64,000 bases of DNA from Pedobacter steynii (GCF_900103665.1 NZ_FNGY01000016.1:1-64000), one strand, 5' to 3'. Numbered from the stretch's first letter, positions 16,125 to 26,049 are shown. Made by a program: numbers and translations. Notes: generated by a model not told the origin, from the sequence alone.

Positions 16125-16916
16125 TTAATCCTTATAAACAAGCCCCAACTTTTTAAGTATTTCAAAGGCATTCACCAGGTTAAGATCACGCACAGGCAGG
16201 CACGCGAACATTTGGTACTCATCGAAATGGGTCCCTATCGCGATGAGCTTAAGGCCAGAATCATTCAAATGACCATTAAAATAGCGTAAAATAGCGGCTT
16301 CCCAATCAGCGTCATGAGTTACGTCTTCAATTTGTTGTTCGCCTGGATAAGGTAAAACAATGCCTAATTCCTGTACAGCTCCCAGCTTATTTACCTCCAT
16401 AATTCCAATTTCTGCCCATTCCTTCCATTCAAAAGAGACGGACCTGTTTGCCTGCGCTAATGCTGAAGTAATTTGTTTCCATACCCACTTTAAATCAGGC
16501 GTCTTCTTAGCTGGGAGCTTTTTCGACGAAATTTCAGCTTCTTTCTCCGTTAAAATGAGAAAAAATAGATGGAGTAGTTCTGCCCGAACATCCATTTCGC
16601 TAAATTTAGGACCTGTCACCAGCTCGTATTCCATTCGTCTCCACAATACATCCAGCTCCTGCCAATCATCCTCATCCATAGTACCCTCGAAAAATTCCTT
16701 TTTGCGTACATGATAGAGCAGCTTTTTTACAGAAAGAACGTCTCCCTCAATTGACGCCTGGTAGGATCGTTCATCCCTAAAATTTGTATTCAATACAATC
16801 CGGTCTGGAAAAATATCATGTGTGACCTCTTCTTCAGCATCAAAATGAATTTGACCTTTTTCGCTTCCATACTTAGAGGTAATGAGCTGGACACTGGATA
16901 TGGCAATAGCGTGCAT
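16125..16916 (-). CDS. Unknown soluble protein
   Basis: A 263-residue protein without signal peptide or membrane segment. It has an acidic N-terminal part (IHFDAEEEVTHDIFPDR), a central helical region with LRAELLHLFF-like hydrophobics, and a C-terminal alpha/beta part with LKLIAIGTHFDEYQMF and LNLVNAFEILKKLGL. Tryptophans are frequent. I do not recognise the family with confidence; DUF6630-like proteins came to mind but the motif match is too weak to state. It is a single gene between the sigma factor and a spacer that holds a transporter remnant. Confidence 0.6.
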   Translation of the reverse strand: MHAIAISSVQLITSKYGSEKGQIHFDAEEEVTHDIFPDRIVLNTNFRDERSYQASIEGDVLSVKKLLYHVRKKEFFEGTMDEDDWQELDVLWRRMEYELVTGPKFSEMDVRAELLHLFFLILTEKEAEISSKKLPAKKTPDLKWVWKQITSALAQANRSVSFEWKEWAEIGIMEVNKLGAVQELGIVLPYPGEQQIEDVTHDADWEAAILRYFNGHLNDSGLKLIAIGTHFDEYQMFACLPVRDLNLVNAFEILKKLGLVYKD

Positions 16917-17579
16917 CTTTTTTATTTATAGTGTGAGATTTATCAGTAAGGCAACTTATGCCTCAAATTTGCATAAAATTTTTTATCAATAGTACTTTCA
17001 CCTCATGTGGAAACCTGGCTGTAACCATAGGTTCGACAGTTGGCGGATTGGCAATCCTGAAAGTTGGAATTCATCAGTTGCCCTGGATAAGCGTTATTCT
17101 GCTTGGCTTCTCGTTGCCGGCATCCTTCTTAAAATGAGCATTCAGTTGAAATAAAAGAAACCCTTTTGTAAAGAACTACGACCGGAGGGCGATCTCGCCC
17201 TCTCCTCTTATCCCTTAATTTAATGATAACACCTTACAGCTTCTATTTCCAGATTTTGTTGTTTCCAACGAACAGCGCTAAACAACTCCGTATTTCTCCC
17301 CTGCCTAAAAATGATCGACGGTTTCTACAAAACTTCCTGTCGCCTACATTTAGGGATTTTTCCATTTCGTTAAATGCGCAAATTCACATTACACTAACGA
17401 ACTCTGCTATGAAACAACTGATCCGGCAATTAAAGGAAAAAATACTTTCGTACCAAAAAAGCTTTTACCGGTTTAAATCAATCCACAGAAAAATCATGTC
17501 TGAGTTATAAATGGCCAGCTGCGAAACAGCGCTGGCTCCTCCGCGAACAACTAAGTTCAAAATCCCTAAGCCTGTCATT
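16917..17579. other. Spacer with transporter remnant and short frame
   Basis: This 663-base spacer contains a fragment of an MFS transporter (16982-17137) and a 33-codon frame at 17409-17510 (MKQLIRQLKEKILS, then a basic tail). The short frame has a plausible start but no known family and no clear ribosome site, so I do not list it as a gene. A 13-base T/A-rich stretch precedes the exported-protein gene at 17580; its promoter is not evident. Confidence 0.5.
16982..17137 (+). pseudogene. C-terminal fragment of an MFS transporter
   Basis: One frame reads GNLAVTIGSTVGGLAIL, then VGIHQLPWISVILLGF, and stops at TGA 17135-17137. This is the look of two late transmembrane helices of sugar or drug efflux MFS proteins, including the conserved N-x-A-x-x-x-G-x-x-x-G pattern. 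Nothing upstream encodes the rest, so this is a relic of a deleted transporter gene. Confidence 0.55.
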
Positions 17580-19787
17580 ATGAAGAAAATACTAACTACG
17601 CTACTCATCTCCTCCTGTTTATTGAATGTGACCGCACAAAATTCCTTACTATCCATTGGTACAGGAATCAATATTCCGGGTAAGACCATCAAAGAAAACA
17701 CTGGCCTGGATAATGGATATGGCTTTAACGGCAATCTATATGTTCCCTTGTTTACAAAATCTTTTTCCATCGGCTTCAATGCCGGAGGAGAATATTTTAC
17801 CGGAAACAAGCGACATGAGCTCAACAGCTATACTCCTTTCCAAATTACCGGACAAAGCAGCAATCCGGCAATTGGGCTTACAAACCTGGGGAGCCCTAAA
17901 CAATCCGGCTTTAAAGCAGAAGGTGGTGCCCAGGCAAATTTAACTTTTGGGCCAGTCACCATTTCACCAATTTTGAATGCCGGTTATTTCAGCATGAAAC
18001 AAAAAGGATTTTCTGCTACCCAAACGAGTACGGTAAATGGAAAAACTAATGAATACAATTTATACAGTCAGGCGGAAACTAAAACCACCGGATTCGTGAT
18101 TATACCTAAACTGCGTTTCAGCTATTTCCCCGGGAAGTTTGGGTTTTATGTTGAAGGAGCATACAGCAACGGTCCGACAGTTAAAAATGAAAGCATGGTG
18201 TTTAAGCCACAGGGCAATGCAGATGCTCAGGGCTTTTACAATATTGATCAGATGCTGACTGGAACCAGGCAGCCTGCAACCAAAAACACCACATTTAACA
18301 GCCTTGCATTCAATCTTGGGATCAGTTTGGCACTGGGAAAAAGCAATTCCGAAAAAGAAACCAGAAGAGAAACAACAGCACCACAAGCCAGAGGAGAAAA
18401 GGAAATCAAAAGTACTGAGCAAATAAACGATGATTTGGACGCCTTTGCCGGACTACCGCTTATCAAACTTGAAGGTAGAACGGACGACCGGCAGGAATGT
18501 AAGCCCGTAATCCGGTATCCAAGACAAGGACAACGTTTTGGTGAAAAGGATCCGATAAACCTCCGTGTACACATTCCTACCAGTTATACCGGCGAAAAAT
18601 CCATCCGAATTTATAAAATCTCCGACGATGAGGATTACCTAAGTAAGCTAAACCCCGGAGAAAGAGCGGGCCTCAGCGACCGCATGAGTCTTACCGTAAA
18701 CACGCTGCTCGAACAAAGCGGGAAAAACAAACCATTTGTTAAAAGTTTAACTAAGAACGGCAATGAATACAGTTCCGTTCTTGATGGATTGGAAAAAGGC
18801 AGCTACATGGCTTTAGTTGGAGCAGACAACTGCCATGCAAACCCTGTTTCCTTTATTATTGGTTCCGGTTTACACCGCCTGGATGTATTGATTGATACTG
18901 CCAGATGTAAAGGTTTTAATGCCGCCGGACAACCTGTTTATACCATCGCCATCACCTTGAAAAATTTCAGTACAGCTGCAGAAAACATCACCTACGACTT
19001 TAACAACGCGGCCAACATCGCACAGAACGCAGCAATTCCAGGTAATTTAATTGCAAATATCGTATATGCCGGTGCAAACGGGACCATCAGCCTTTCGGCA
19101 GGAACATATCCGGCTAGCTTAGCGCCAGGTGTACAGCAAACCTTCAGCATTGACTATACTCCGGCCAATGTGAATGCAACCTGCTTAAATCTGAATGTTT
19201 ACACCAGCAGCTTACAAGGCAATGCAACCGTCAATGACAATACCTTTTATTGTACACCAGTGATACAATGTGCTTGTAATTATTGCGATTTGATCAAATG
19301 GGAATTCTCAAAAGATAAAGTTACTGCGACTACCCAACTGACCAATAATAGCATCAGCTTATCTACCACCATCACTGCTCCTAATGTCAACATCAAGAAC
19401 TTCAAAGCCGAGCTCATTAGTTTTACCCATGTTTCCGTAAACGGTACAGAAGAGTGTTTCAGTTGTAATAAGGACAGTCAGACTTTTGGAAATTTCAGTT
19501 CCGGAACATTTACTTCTGCAGGCTGGGGCACATTAAATGGTTTGTTTCCTGTCATTCCTGCCGGAGGAGGCAATACGCACCATACCCTGAGCTGGTTCTC
19601 TTTATCTCCACCCGTTACAGCACTTTCAGGCTCCAAAATAGACCTTAATATTTCGGCGCCTCCGTTCAGCACCTTAGCCTGTTGCGATGATGTGATCAGA
19701 TTTTGTATTCGCTATAGCTTTACAAATGAGGATTGCCAGAGCTGCAGCTTTGTAAAATGCTATCAGGTTACCAGAAAACATAAATAA
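17580..19787 (+). CDS. Exported protein with cysteine-rich C-terminal domain
   Basis: A 735-residue protein from the ATG at 17580; the frame extends upstream, but MKKILTTLLISSCLLNVTAQ is a textbook signal peptide. Residues about 20-250 look like an outer-membrane beta-barrel-type domain (alternating strands, GFYVEGAYSNGP, FNLGISLALG). Then comes a charged linker, a region with RYPRQGQRFGEKDPINLRV, beta-sandwich-like domains, and a final 170 residues rich in cysteine: CNYCDLIKW, then EECFSCNKD, then LACCDDVIRFC and CQSCSFVKC. The last domain is shared with the next gene. Three genes (17580, 19899, 22141) run closely on one strand and likely form an operon for envelope or surface proteins. Confidence 0.7.
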   Translation: MKKILTTLLISSCLLNVTAQNSLLSIGTGINIPGKTIKENTGLDNGYGFNGNLYVPLFTKSFSIGFNAGGEYFTGNKRHELNSYTPFQITGQSSNPAIGLTNLGSPKQSGFKAEGGAQANLTFGPVTISPILNAGYFSMKQKGFSATQTSTVNGKTNEYNLYSQAETKTTGFVIIPKLRFSYFPGKFGFYVEGAYSNGPTVKNESMVFKPQGNADAQGFYNIDQMLTGTRQPATKNTTFNSLAFNLGISLALGKSNSEKETRRETTAPQARGEKEIKSTEQINDDLDAFAGLPLIKLEGRTDDRQECKPVIRYPRQGQRFGEKDPINLRVHIPTSYTGEKSIRIYKISDDEDYLSKLNPGERAGLSDRMSLTVNTLLEQSGKNKPFVKSLTKNGNEYSSVLDGLEKGSYMALVGADNCHANPVSFIIGSGLHRLDVLIDTARCKGFNAAGQPVYTIAITLKNFSTAAENITYDFNNAANIAQNAAIPGNLIANIVYAGANGTISLSAGTYPASLAPGVQQTFSIDYTPANVNATCLNLNVYTSSLQGNATVNDNTFYCTPVIQCACNYCDLIKWEFSKDKVTATTQLTNNSISLSTTITAPNVNIKNFKAELISFTHVSVNGTEECFSCNKDSQTFGNFSSGTFTSAGWGTLNGLFPVIPAGGGNTHHTLSWFSLSPPVTALSGSKIDLNISAPPFSTLACCDDVIRFCIRYSFTNEDCQSCSFVKCYQVTRKHK

Positions 19788-19898
19788 TTAAGCGCTTTTA
19801 AATACATTCCGATGAACCCATCAAAAGCATACCGTTTATATACAGTAGCAGATCTGCTTTTGATCGCTTCATATCCATTAAAAGACAAATACACTCCT

Positions 19899-22136
19899 AT
19901 GAAAAACATAATTTATAAAATATTCCTGTTGCCGGCATTAGTGCTTTTTGCAACAAATATGGTAAAAGCGCAATTGCCCTTAGCCTATGGTGATGCTGTG
20001 GCTACCCACAGCCCTATTCAAAATAGTGGTGTAGTTTTAAGAACTGTAAAAACTTCCAATACCTCAACCGCAACAACCGGTGCCAATTGGAATACACCCG
20101 CTATGACTCCGGCCGGCACCAAACCTTCAAACTGGAGTGCTCCAGGCTGGACGGTTCAAAAGCTGGGTTCTATTTTCGGGGTTACTATAGACGATAAAAC
20201 TTCCGCACCTAATATTTATGTTTCCTCTACACAGATCTACGGAGGATCAGTACTCAATCAGAGTAAAATTTTCAGGATAGACGGAACCAGTGGCATTCCC
20301 ACTCAGATATTCGATTTCTTAAATAAAGACCGTTCCTTAGGGAACTTAAAATACCTGAGAATCGGGACGGTGGAAAACATTTACGTTTCAAACTGGGACG
20401 GCGCCGGCTCCATCAACCGGATCAAATCCATCAATAACGGGGTAACCTGGACTGCGGCAAATACTTTTGTGGCAAAAGATAGCGGAGGCCCGTTAAAAAA
20501 CACCATGCCCTACGGTATTGCCATCCGAAAGCTTAGCGGAACCGGAAATCCATATCGGTTATATTATTCCAGGATCAGCCTGCTGCAGCCCTATAGCGCA
20601 AATGACATCTGGTCGGTTGAGCTTGATGTAAACGGGGATTTTGATACCGCTACGGAACAGATGGAGACGCTAAATATCTCTTTGATGGCCGGCACTTCCA
20701 CGGCCAGCTTCCCATACAACAATGGCATAGCCGTGATCTCCGACATGGCCTTTTCAGAAAGCAAGAATTCATTACTCATTGGTCAGCAAACCTGGCAGAA
20801 CAGCAACCCGGCTACCTCTCAATTCGCCGTAATGGGCGCACATAATTCTAAAGTAGTGGAGTTCGACAATCAATTGCCTCTGGGAAGCCATTTATGGAAT
20901 GTAAATACAAATTTATATCCTGCAGGAAATGGGGTGAACAAAAACTGTGCAGGAGGTGTCAGTTATTCCAATAACATCATGATGAAAGATGAACTTTCGT
21001 TTGCCTGTGACACCACCATATGGTTGTCGACGGACGCAATGTCTGCCCCCAATCCTTTGGTTTACGGAATCCAGGGCATGAGAAGAAGCCCAACGAATAC
21101 GCTATGGAATTCCATCTGGATTGACGCCGATGACAACACCACAACCTGGGATAAAACAAGATTAGGAGATGTGGAAGTCTATAAGAAACCCCTAAACTGC
21201 AGCCCATGTTCCTGCGGCAGCTGGCAAGGAGGACCAACCTTAGGCGGAACCGCTATCCCTGCTACAGGAGGGACAGCCGCCGTGCCTTTAACCTACCCGC
21301 TTCAGTTTATTCAGGGAAATGTTTCCGGACTCCTCAATGCCGTTTATAACTGCAACGGCAATTGTGGGGCATCGTATTCCTGGCAAATCCTGGCCGCAAG
21401 CGGAGTCACTGTCGCAACAGGTACCAGTTTACCACTGGATTTAAAGCAATATAACAGCAAACTCAATTGTGGCGCCTATATCTTAGTGATCAAAGCAAAA
21501 TGTGGGGATAGCGAATGTGAGAATCTGACCATTCCAATTACCATCATCTGCGAACCGCCCAGCTGCTGCCGTGCCGAAATCACCATTAAACAAACCGCAG
21601 CATCATTTAATGTCGTGACGAATCTCGCAAATCCAAATGCCTATTCTACCGGATCGGGTACATTCAGTATTTCCACAACCACACCGATGACTGAAGTTCG
21701 CGTCAGTGTAGAAGAGTTCCGATTGATCGCTTCCTCCCCAAACTGCCTGAACTGTAACAATCGCCCGGTAACCTGGGGCAACATCTTATCCGCCAGCTTA
21801 AATGCACAGCCCATGAATTTAAGTGGCTATATCGGTCCGGTAACCGGAAGTATCGCAGCGGATTACCGCGAGGCCGTATTAAATTCAACGGTTCCCATCT
21901 CCTTAAATCCGGGCATCCTTAACATAAAACTATCACTGCCAACTGTCACAGAGCTCAGCTGCTGCGAGGTCAAAGTATACCTCTGCTTAAAGTTTACCTT
22001 TAAAGACATCAATTGCAGGGAATGTGTACAGATGGTTTGCGGAGAATTCGCATTAAATCCGCGAAAACTAACCAGCCCAGGCACGGCTACACCCATAGGT
22101 CCTGCACATATAAAAACTTTCAAAGTTGAACATTAA
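19899..22136 (+). CDS. Exported protein, paralogous cysteine-rich C-terminus
   Basis: A 745-residue protein; I start it at 19899, where MKNIIYKIFLLPALVLF begins a signal peptide that ends near VKAQ, rather than at an earlier in-frame codon. Residues about 60-430 form a propeller-like or repeat region with motifs such as IFRIDGTSGIPTQIFDF and IGTVENIYVSNWDG. After CSPCSCGSW near 435 come immunoglobulin-like sandwich segments. The last 170 residues repeat the domain of the previous gene: SCCRAEITI, CLNCNN, LSCCEVKVYLC, and CRECVQMVC line up with its cysteine pairs. Ligand and role are unknown. The stop overlaps the start region of the next gene, which supports cotranscription. Confidence 0.7.
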   Translation: MKNIIYKIFLLPALVLFATNMVKAQLPLAYGDAVATHSPIQNSGVVLRTVKTSNTSTATTGANWNTPAMTPAGTKPSNWSAPGWTVQKLGSIFGVTIDDKTSAPNIYVSSTQIYGGSVLNQSKIFRIDGTSGIPTQIFDFLNKDRSLGNLKYLRIGTVENIYVSNWDGAGSINRIKSINNGVTWTAANTFVAKDSGGPLKNTMPYGIAIRKLSGTGNPYRLYYSRISLLQPYSANDIWSVELDVNGDFDTATEQMETLNISLMAGTSTASFPYNNGIAVISDMAFSESKNSLLIGQQTWQNSNPATSQFAVMGAHNSKVVEFDNQLPLGSHLWNVNTNLYPAGNGVNKNCAGGVSYSNNIMMKDELSFACDTTIWLSTDAMSAPNPLVYGIQGMRRSPTNTLWNSIWIDADDNTTTWDKTRLGDVEVYKKPLNCSPCSCGSWQGGPTLGGTAIPATGGTAAVPLTYPLQFIQGNVSGLLNAVYNCNGNCGASYSWQILAASGVTVATGTSLPLDLKQYNSKLNCGAYILVIKAKCGDSECENLTIPITIICEPPSCCRAEITIKQTAASFNVVTNLANPNAYSTGSGTFSISTTTPMTEVRVSVEEFRLIASSPNCLNCNNRPVTWGNILSASLNAQPMNLSGYIGPVTGSIAADYREAVLNSTVPISLNPGILNIKLSLPTVTELSCCEVKVYLCLKFTFKDINCRECVQMVCGEFALNPRKLTSPGTATPIGPAHIKTFKVEH

Positions 22137-22140
22137 CAAG

Positions 22141-23445
22141 ATGCGCTATATAAAGCCCCGCAGCCTGAAACGGTTGCCAGGCTTTCTTTTTCTAATCGGA
22201 TGTTTGTCATCATCTGCACAAACCTTTACGACTAAAGGGACTTCCCTCTACGATTATTACGGATATTATTTCAGACAGGAGTTTAACATTGAAGTTACTG
22301 GCTTACCTGCTGTTGCCGACAGCAGTTTTGGCTTGACCTCTGTTTTACTCAACCTGCGTCATGAGCGTGTGAGTGATCTAAAAATAACTTTAGAAAGTCC
22401 GGATGGAGCCAGTATCTGGCTAACCAACCGTAATGGAAAAGATTCCGGAGCACATTATATCCATACCAGATTTTCGCAATTCGGCCAGTCGGGATTAATC
22501 AGTGCAGCAAGGGCACCCTTTACCGGGGATTACCGTCCGGATGGGCAACTGGAGTTTTTAAACCATGGACAAAATCCAAACGGCACCTGGAAACTGTACA
22601 TAGAAGATTTAAAAAAGGATTTCAGCGGTGATCTGGACAGCATCCAACTGCTGTTTAGCCATCAACCGGCAAAGGCAATCATTAGAAAGAAGTGTGATTT
22701 TGAAAACATCGGATTATGCGACTGTCCGGATGGTGCGAAAAACTGCGATCTGCTGCCCGATTTAGTCATCATTCCTTTTTTTACGGAAAATCAGATTCAG
22801 GAATATGCATGGAATGACCCGGTTTACCCCCGACAATTACGACTTGCGGCAACCATAGCTAATATTGGTTATGGGCCGATGGAAATAAAAGGGGCAAAAG
22901 CTGAAAAAGAAGGCAGGCTATCCGTTAATCAGAGAATTTACAACCGAAAGAATGGCAAGCTCGCTTATCAGGATTTCCCTGCCGGAACGATGTATTTTGA
23001 GGACAAACCCGGGCACAACCATTATCATGTGGATGATTGGGTGGAATTCAGGCTTGTTAAAATCAGTAATAAAAAAAGAACGATCCTTACAAAAGGATCT
23101 AAGGTTAGCTATTGTTTGTTTACCACAGGCATCATTTATCAGAGCGATGGATTCAGTACCATTAACGGAAAGAAATATGGAGAAAACATGCCAAACTATG
23201 GTCTTGGGTACTACCCTTCCTGCAATTTTGATAAACAGGGAATCAGCGTTGGCGGCTATGACACTTATGGAATGTTGTATGAAGGTCAATACCTGGAACT
23301 ACCTGAAAATCTGCCAAACGGGGACTATACTTTGGAAATAGAAATCGATCCGCACCATTGGTACAGGGAAAGCGATAAGAAGAATAATGTTTTCAGTATG
23401 AAGGTTCGTGTCGGAAAACAAGTCGTTTACCCCAGTCGAAGATAA
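22141..23445 (+). CDS. Exported P-domain / lysyl-oxidase-like protein
   Basis: A 434-residue protein from ATG 22141 (MRYIKPRSLKRLPG) with a leader ending near SSAQ. Residues about 25-180 form a proprotein-convertase P domain: LRHERVSDLKITLESPDG, then LTNRNGKDSGAHYI, and NPNGTWKLYIEDL are its marks. Residues about 205-434 match the lysyl-oxidase family: GHNHYHVDDWVEFRL carries the clustered histidines that bind copper in this family, and GISVGGYDTYGMLYEGQYLEL and LPNGDYTLEIEIDPH are the conserved C-terminal strands. Lysyl oxidases deaminate lysine side chains and lead to protein crosslinks. Here it may modify the two cysteine-rich surface proteins encoded upstream; this is inference from adjacency. 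Confidence 0.75.
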   Translation: MRYIKPRSLKRLPGFLFLIGCLSSSAQTFTTKGTSLYDYYGYYFRQEFNIEVTGLPAVADSSFGLTSVLLNLRHERVSDLKITLESPDGASIWLTNRNGKDSGAHYIHTRFSQFGQSGLISAARAPFTGDYRPDGQLEFLNHGQNPNGTWKLYIEDLKKDFSGDLDSIQLLFSHQPAKAIIRKKCDFENIGLCDCPDGAKNCDLLPDLVIIPFFTENQIQEYAWNDPVYPRQLRLAATIANIGYGPMEIKGAKAEKEGRLSVNQRIYNRKNGKLAYQDFPAGTMYFEDKPGHNHYHVDDWVEFRLVKISNKKRTILTKGSKVSYCLFTTGIIYQSDGFSTINGKKYGENMPNYGLGYYPSCNFDKQGISVGGYDTYGMLYEGQYLELPENLPNGDYTLEIEIDPHHWYRESDKKNNVFSMKVRVGKQVVYPSRR

Positions 23446-23499
23446 GTAAAGCCGCTCTTCCCGCGATTTTTGCTTATTTTTACAAAAAAATCGAGTAAT

Positions 23500-24630
23500 A
23501 TGCCTTTTACGTCCTTAGGTTTATCACCTGCTTTAACAAAAGCACTGGTAGATCAAAATTTCACAGTACCCACTCCTATTCAACAAAGTGTTATACCCGC
23601 TATATTAGCTCATAAAGATGTTTTAGCCATTGCCAAAACAGGCTCCGGAAAAACGGCAAGTTATGTTTTACCGCTGCTAATGAATGTGCAAAAGACATTC
23701 GGACAAAAGAACCGCCACGCAAATGTATTGGTTTTAGTGCCTACCCGTGAGCTTGCAGAGCAGGTGAAAAATGTTTTTATCACTTTTAGTCAGCCGCTTC
23801 CCGAATCTATTAAAACGCTGGCTGTTTATGGTGGTGTTTCCATCAATCCACAAATGATGGCCATGCAAGGGATCAATATATTGGTTGCAACACCAGGCCG
23901 TTTATTGGAACTGGTAGCTTCAAATGCAGTTCATTTATCGGCTATTGAAACATTGGTACTGGATGAAGCAGACAAAATGCTGAACCTCGGATTTAAAGAA
24001 GAGCTGAACAAGATCTTATCACTTTTACCTGAAAAGCGTCAGAACATATTGTTGTCTGCCACATTGAGCAAAGATCTTCAGCATATCCACCAAATCCTGT
24101 TACATGATCCGGTGGTGATCAAGATTGAAGCGGAAGAGGAATCTTTGGACCTGATCAATCAGGTGGCATACATCGTTTCAGAGGAGAAGAAAGGTCCTTT
24201 TTTACGCTACCTGATCAACCATCATGACATGAAACAGGTATTGGTTTTTGCTTCTTCAGTTCATCAGGCGGATGCCATCGTGAACAAGCTCCGCAAAAAC
24301 AACATTGATGCAAAAGCCATTCACAGCAAAAAAAGCCAAGGTGCCAGAACCGAAGCTTTACAACATTTTAAATCGGGTAAACTGCGGGTCCTGGTCGCCA
24401 CAGATTTAATGGCCAGGGGAATTGACATTAATTTCCTTCCCTTTGTGATCAATTATGAGTTACCCCGTTCTCCTAAAGACTATGTTCACCGCATCGGCAG
24501 AACCGGTCGCGCAGAAGCCGCAGGAGATGCTATTTCGCTGGTTAGCCAACAGGAACTGCACCATTTTGAGGTGATTCAGAAAAAGATGGGTAAAAAGGTG
24601 AATTTGATTGACGGAGAAAATATCCTATAA
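23500..24630 (+). CDS. DEAD-box RNA helicase (RhlE-like)
   Basis: A 376-residue helicase from ATG 23500 (MPFTSLGLSPAL); the frame starts 30 bases earlier, but this is the usual start of the family. Motifs in order: Q motif near TVPTPIQQ, motif I AKTGSGKTASY, Ia PTRELAEQ, motif II DEADKM, motif III SATLSKDL, motif V ATDLMARGIDI, motif VI HRIGRTGRA. There is no long C-terminal extension, as in minimal RhlE-type proteins. It unwinds RNA in ribosome assembly or decay. It starts 54 bases after the lysyl-oxidase-like gene but is functionally unrelated. Confidence 0.95.
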   Translation: MPFTSLGLSPALTKALVDQNFTVPTPIQQSVIPAILAHKDVLAIAKTGSGKTASYVLPLLMNVQKTFGQKNRHANVLVLVPTRELAEQVKNVFITFSQPLPESIKTLAVYGGVSINPQMMAMQGINILVATPGRLLELVASNAVHLSAIETLVLDEADKMLNLGFKEELNKILSLLPEKRQNILLSATLSKDLQHIHQILLHDPVVIKIEAEEESLDLINQVAYIVSEEKKGPFLRYLINHHDMKQVLVFASSVHQADAIVNKLRKNNIDAKAIHSKKSQGARTEALQHFKSGKLRVLVATDLMARGIDINFLPFVINYELPRSPKDYVHRIGRTGRAEAAGDAISLVSQQELHHFEVIQKKMGKKVNLIDGENIL

Positions 24631-24768
24631 AGCTTTTTCGGGATGTCCCGGCCGACATGATTTTAGGGTTAAGCTATTGATTTTCAAGATTAAAATAGTA
24701 ATTTAATACTAACAAGCTCTGGATATAGACAGAGATGGCATAGATTATTAACCATTAAAATCAATAAA

Positions 24769-25152
24769 ATGAAAATCGTAAAAATCGTATTATGTGTTCT
24801 TTTCGGTCTGATGTTTCTCAATGCCGGATTAAGCAAATTCTTCCATTATATGCCCATGCCGGAAATGACGGCAGAGCAAATGAAATTGATGGAAGCATTT
24901 GGCAGGATTTCCTGGCTGATGCCTCTGATCGGCGCAATTGAAATAATTGGTGGTCTGCTATTTATGTTACCTAAATACAGGGCCCTTGGTGCTATTGTCA
25001 TTTTACCGGTAATGGTAGGCGTTGTGCTCCATAACGCTATTTTCGAACCATCTGGTCTGGCCATCGCATTGCCGTTTTTCTTCATCAACCTTTGGATGAT
25101 TGGAGATAACTGGAATAAATACAAACCTATGATCAGCGATTCAAAGGTTTAA
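24769..25152 (+). CDS. DoxX-family membrane protein
   Basis: A 127-residue protein with four predicted transmembrane helices: VKIVLCVLFGLMFL near the start, ISWLMPLIGAIEIIGGLLFM, LGAIVILPVMVGVVLH, and GLAIALPFFFINLWMIG. The start motif NAGLSKFFHY is typical of DoxX/DoxD-like inner-membrane proteins, in which the first loop after helix 1 has G-x-x-K-F. These proteins are linked with redox or thiosulfate metabolism in some species, but most are uncharacterised. A terminator hairpin follows. Confidence 0.85.
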   Translation: MKIVKIVLCVLFGLMFLNAGLSKFFHYMPMPEMTAEQMKLMEAFGRISWLMPLIGAIEIIGGLLFMLPKYRALGAIVILPVMVGVVLHNAIFEPSGLAIALPFFFINLWMIGDNWNKYKPMISDSKV

Positions 25153-25164
25153 TGATTTTTATTT

Positions 25165-25202
25165 GCAAACCGGTCGTATAGAGATCTACACGACCGGTTT
25201 GC
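25165..25202. terminator. Bidirectional terminator hairpin
   Basis: GCAAACCGGTCGT at 25165-25177 and ACGACCGGTTTGC at 25190-25202 form a perfect 13-bp stem with a 12-base loop. It lies between the convergent DoxX and DUF1080 genes and can stop transcription from both. T-rich bases flank only the left side. Confidence 0.7.
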
Positions 25203-25215
25203 TGCATTGATCTCC

Positions 25216-26049
25216 TTACTGCTTCAAAACCTTTTCAATTACTTTATCTAATTTCGGCTTATCACTTGCATAAGCTTCCAGGTTGTAAAGCCTTACTTTT
25301 TTAAATTCAATAGGATGGCTTTCACTCTGCAAAGAAATATAACCACCGGTTAAGGCTTTGCCATCTTCTTTCATCTTCGGATCATAATTGGCAACATTGC
25401 CACCACCGATTTGAGGTTTTGTATATTCCAGCACCACTTCCTTATCAATAATATGTTTAATCACTGAATCTCCCAAAACCAGGAATTTGGCGGTCACCCA
25501 TTGATCACCGGCATAAGTCTTAGATTTTGAATCTAAACAATGTGGCGTAAATAGCTTCCCTTCATAAAAAACGGTTGTACCGGGAGTACATAAATTGCTC
25601 GTAGGACGGATATGTGTACCATCACCGCCTAAAATCTGCGCTTCTACAGAAATAGGAAAATCCTGGTTTTTAAGCATCGTTTCCGGTGCCTGACAGTGCA
25701 GCATCGCTCCGCTATTTCGCAAAGCCCAGCCTTCACCTCCTTTGGCCTGTTCCCCAACAAAACGATAGGTGACCTCCAGCAGATAATAAGAGAAAGGTGT
25801 TTTGTAAAACATATGCCCGTATTGCTGATCGAAATTTTCATAGCCATCATAATTCACTTTGATCAGGCCATCTTCGACACGAAAAGTATTCGCATAATTT
25901 TCGTTGTAATCATGTTTGGAAATTTTGATGTTCCAGTCTTTCAGGTCTTTTCCGTTAAAAAGATCTATCCAGCCCTTTTGGGCGGAAGAATGGTTGACAA
26001 ATAAGAAAGTCAGGGATACAAATAGCGACAAGCCGATTTTTAGTTTCAT
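25216..26049 (-). CDS. DUF1080 (3-keto-disaccharide hydrolase-like) protein
   Basis: A 277-residue exported protein from the ATG at 26049 (MKLKIGLSLFVSL), with a signal peptide cleaved near SSAQ. Residues from about 27 match DUF1080: GWIDLFNGKDLKDWNIKI is the family start, followed by VEDGLIKVNYDGY and YGHMFYKTPFSYY. Later parts include NSGAMLHCQAPETM, and the final GGYISLQSESHPIEFKKVRL is the conserved end of these concanavalin-like domains. DUF1080 proteins are often periplasmic glycoside hydrolases or sugar-binding modules; the substrate is unknown here. The gene stands alone. Confidence 0.9.
   Translation of the reverse strand: MKLKIGLSLFVSLTFLFVNHSSAQKGWIDLFNGKDLKDWNIKISKHDYNENYANTFRVEDGLIKVNYDGYENFDQQYGHMFYKTPFSYYLLEVTYRFVGEQAKGGEGWALRNSGAMLHCQAPETMLKNQDFPISVEAQILGGDGTHIRPTSNLCTPGTTVFYEGKLFTPHCLDSKSKTYAGDQWVTAKFLVLGDSVIKHIIDKEVVLEYTKPQIGGGNVANYDPKMKEDGKALTGGYISLQSESHPIEFKKVRLYNLEAYASDKPKLDKVIEKVLKQ

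Noticed and set aside
17409..17510. 33-codon frame MKQLIRQLKEKILS before the exported-protein operon
   Set aside because: Basic composition could be real, but there is no family match or clear start signal, and the longer frame from 17223 is not protein-like upstream.
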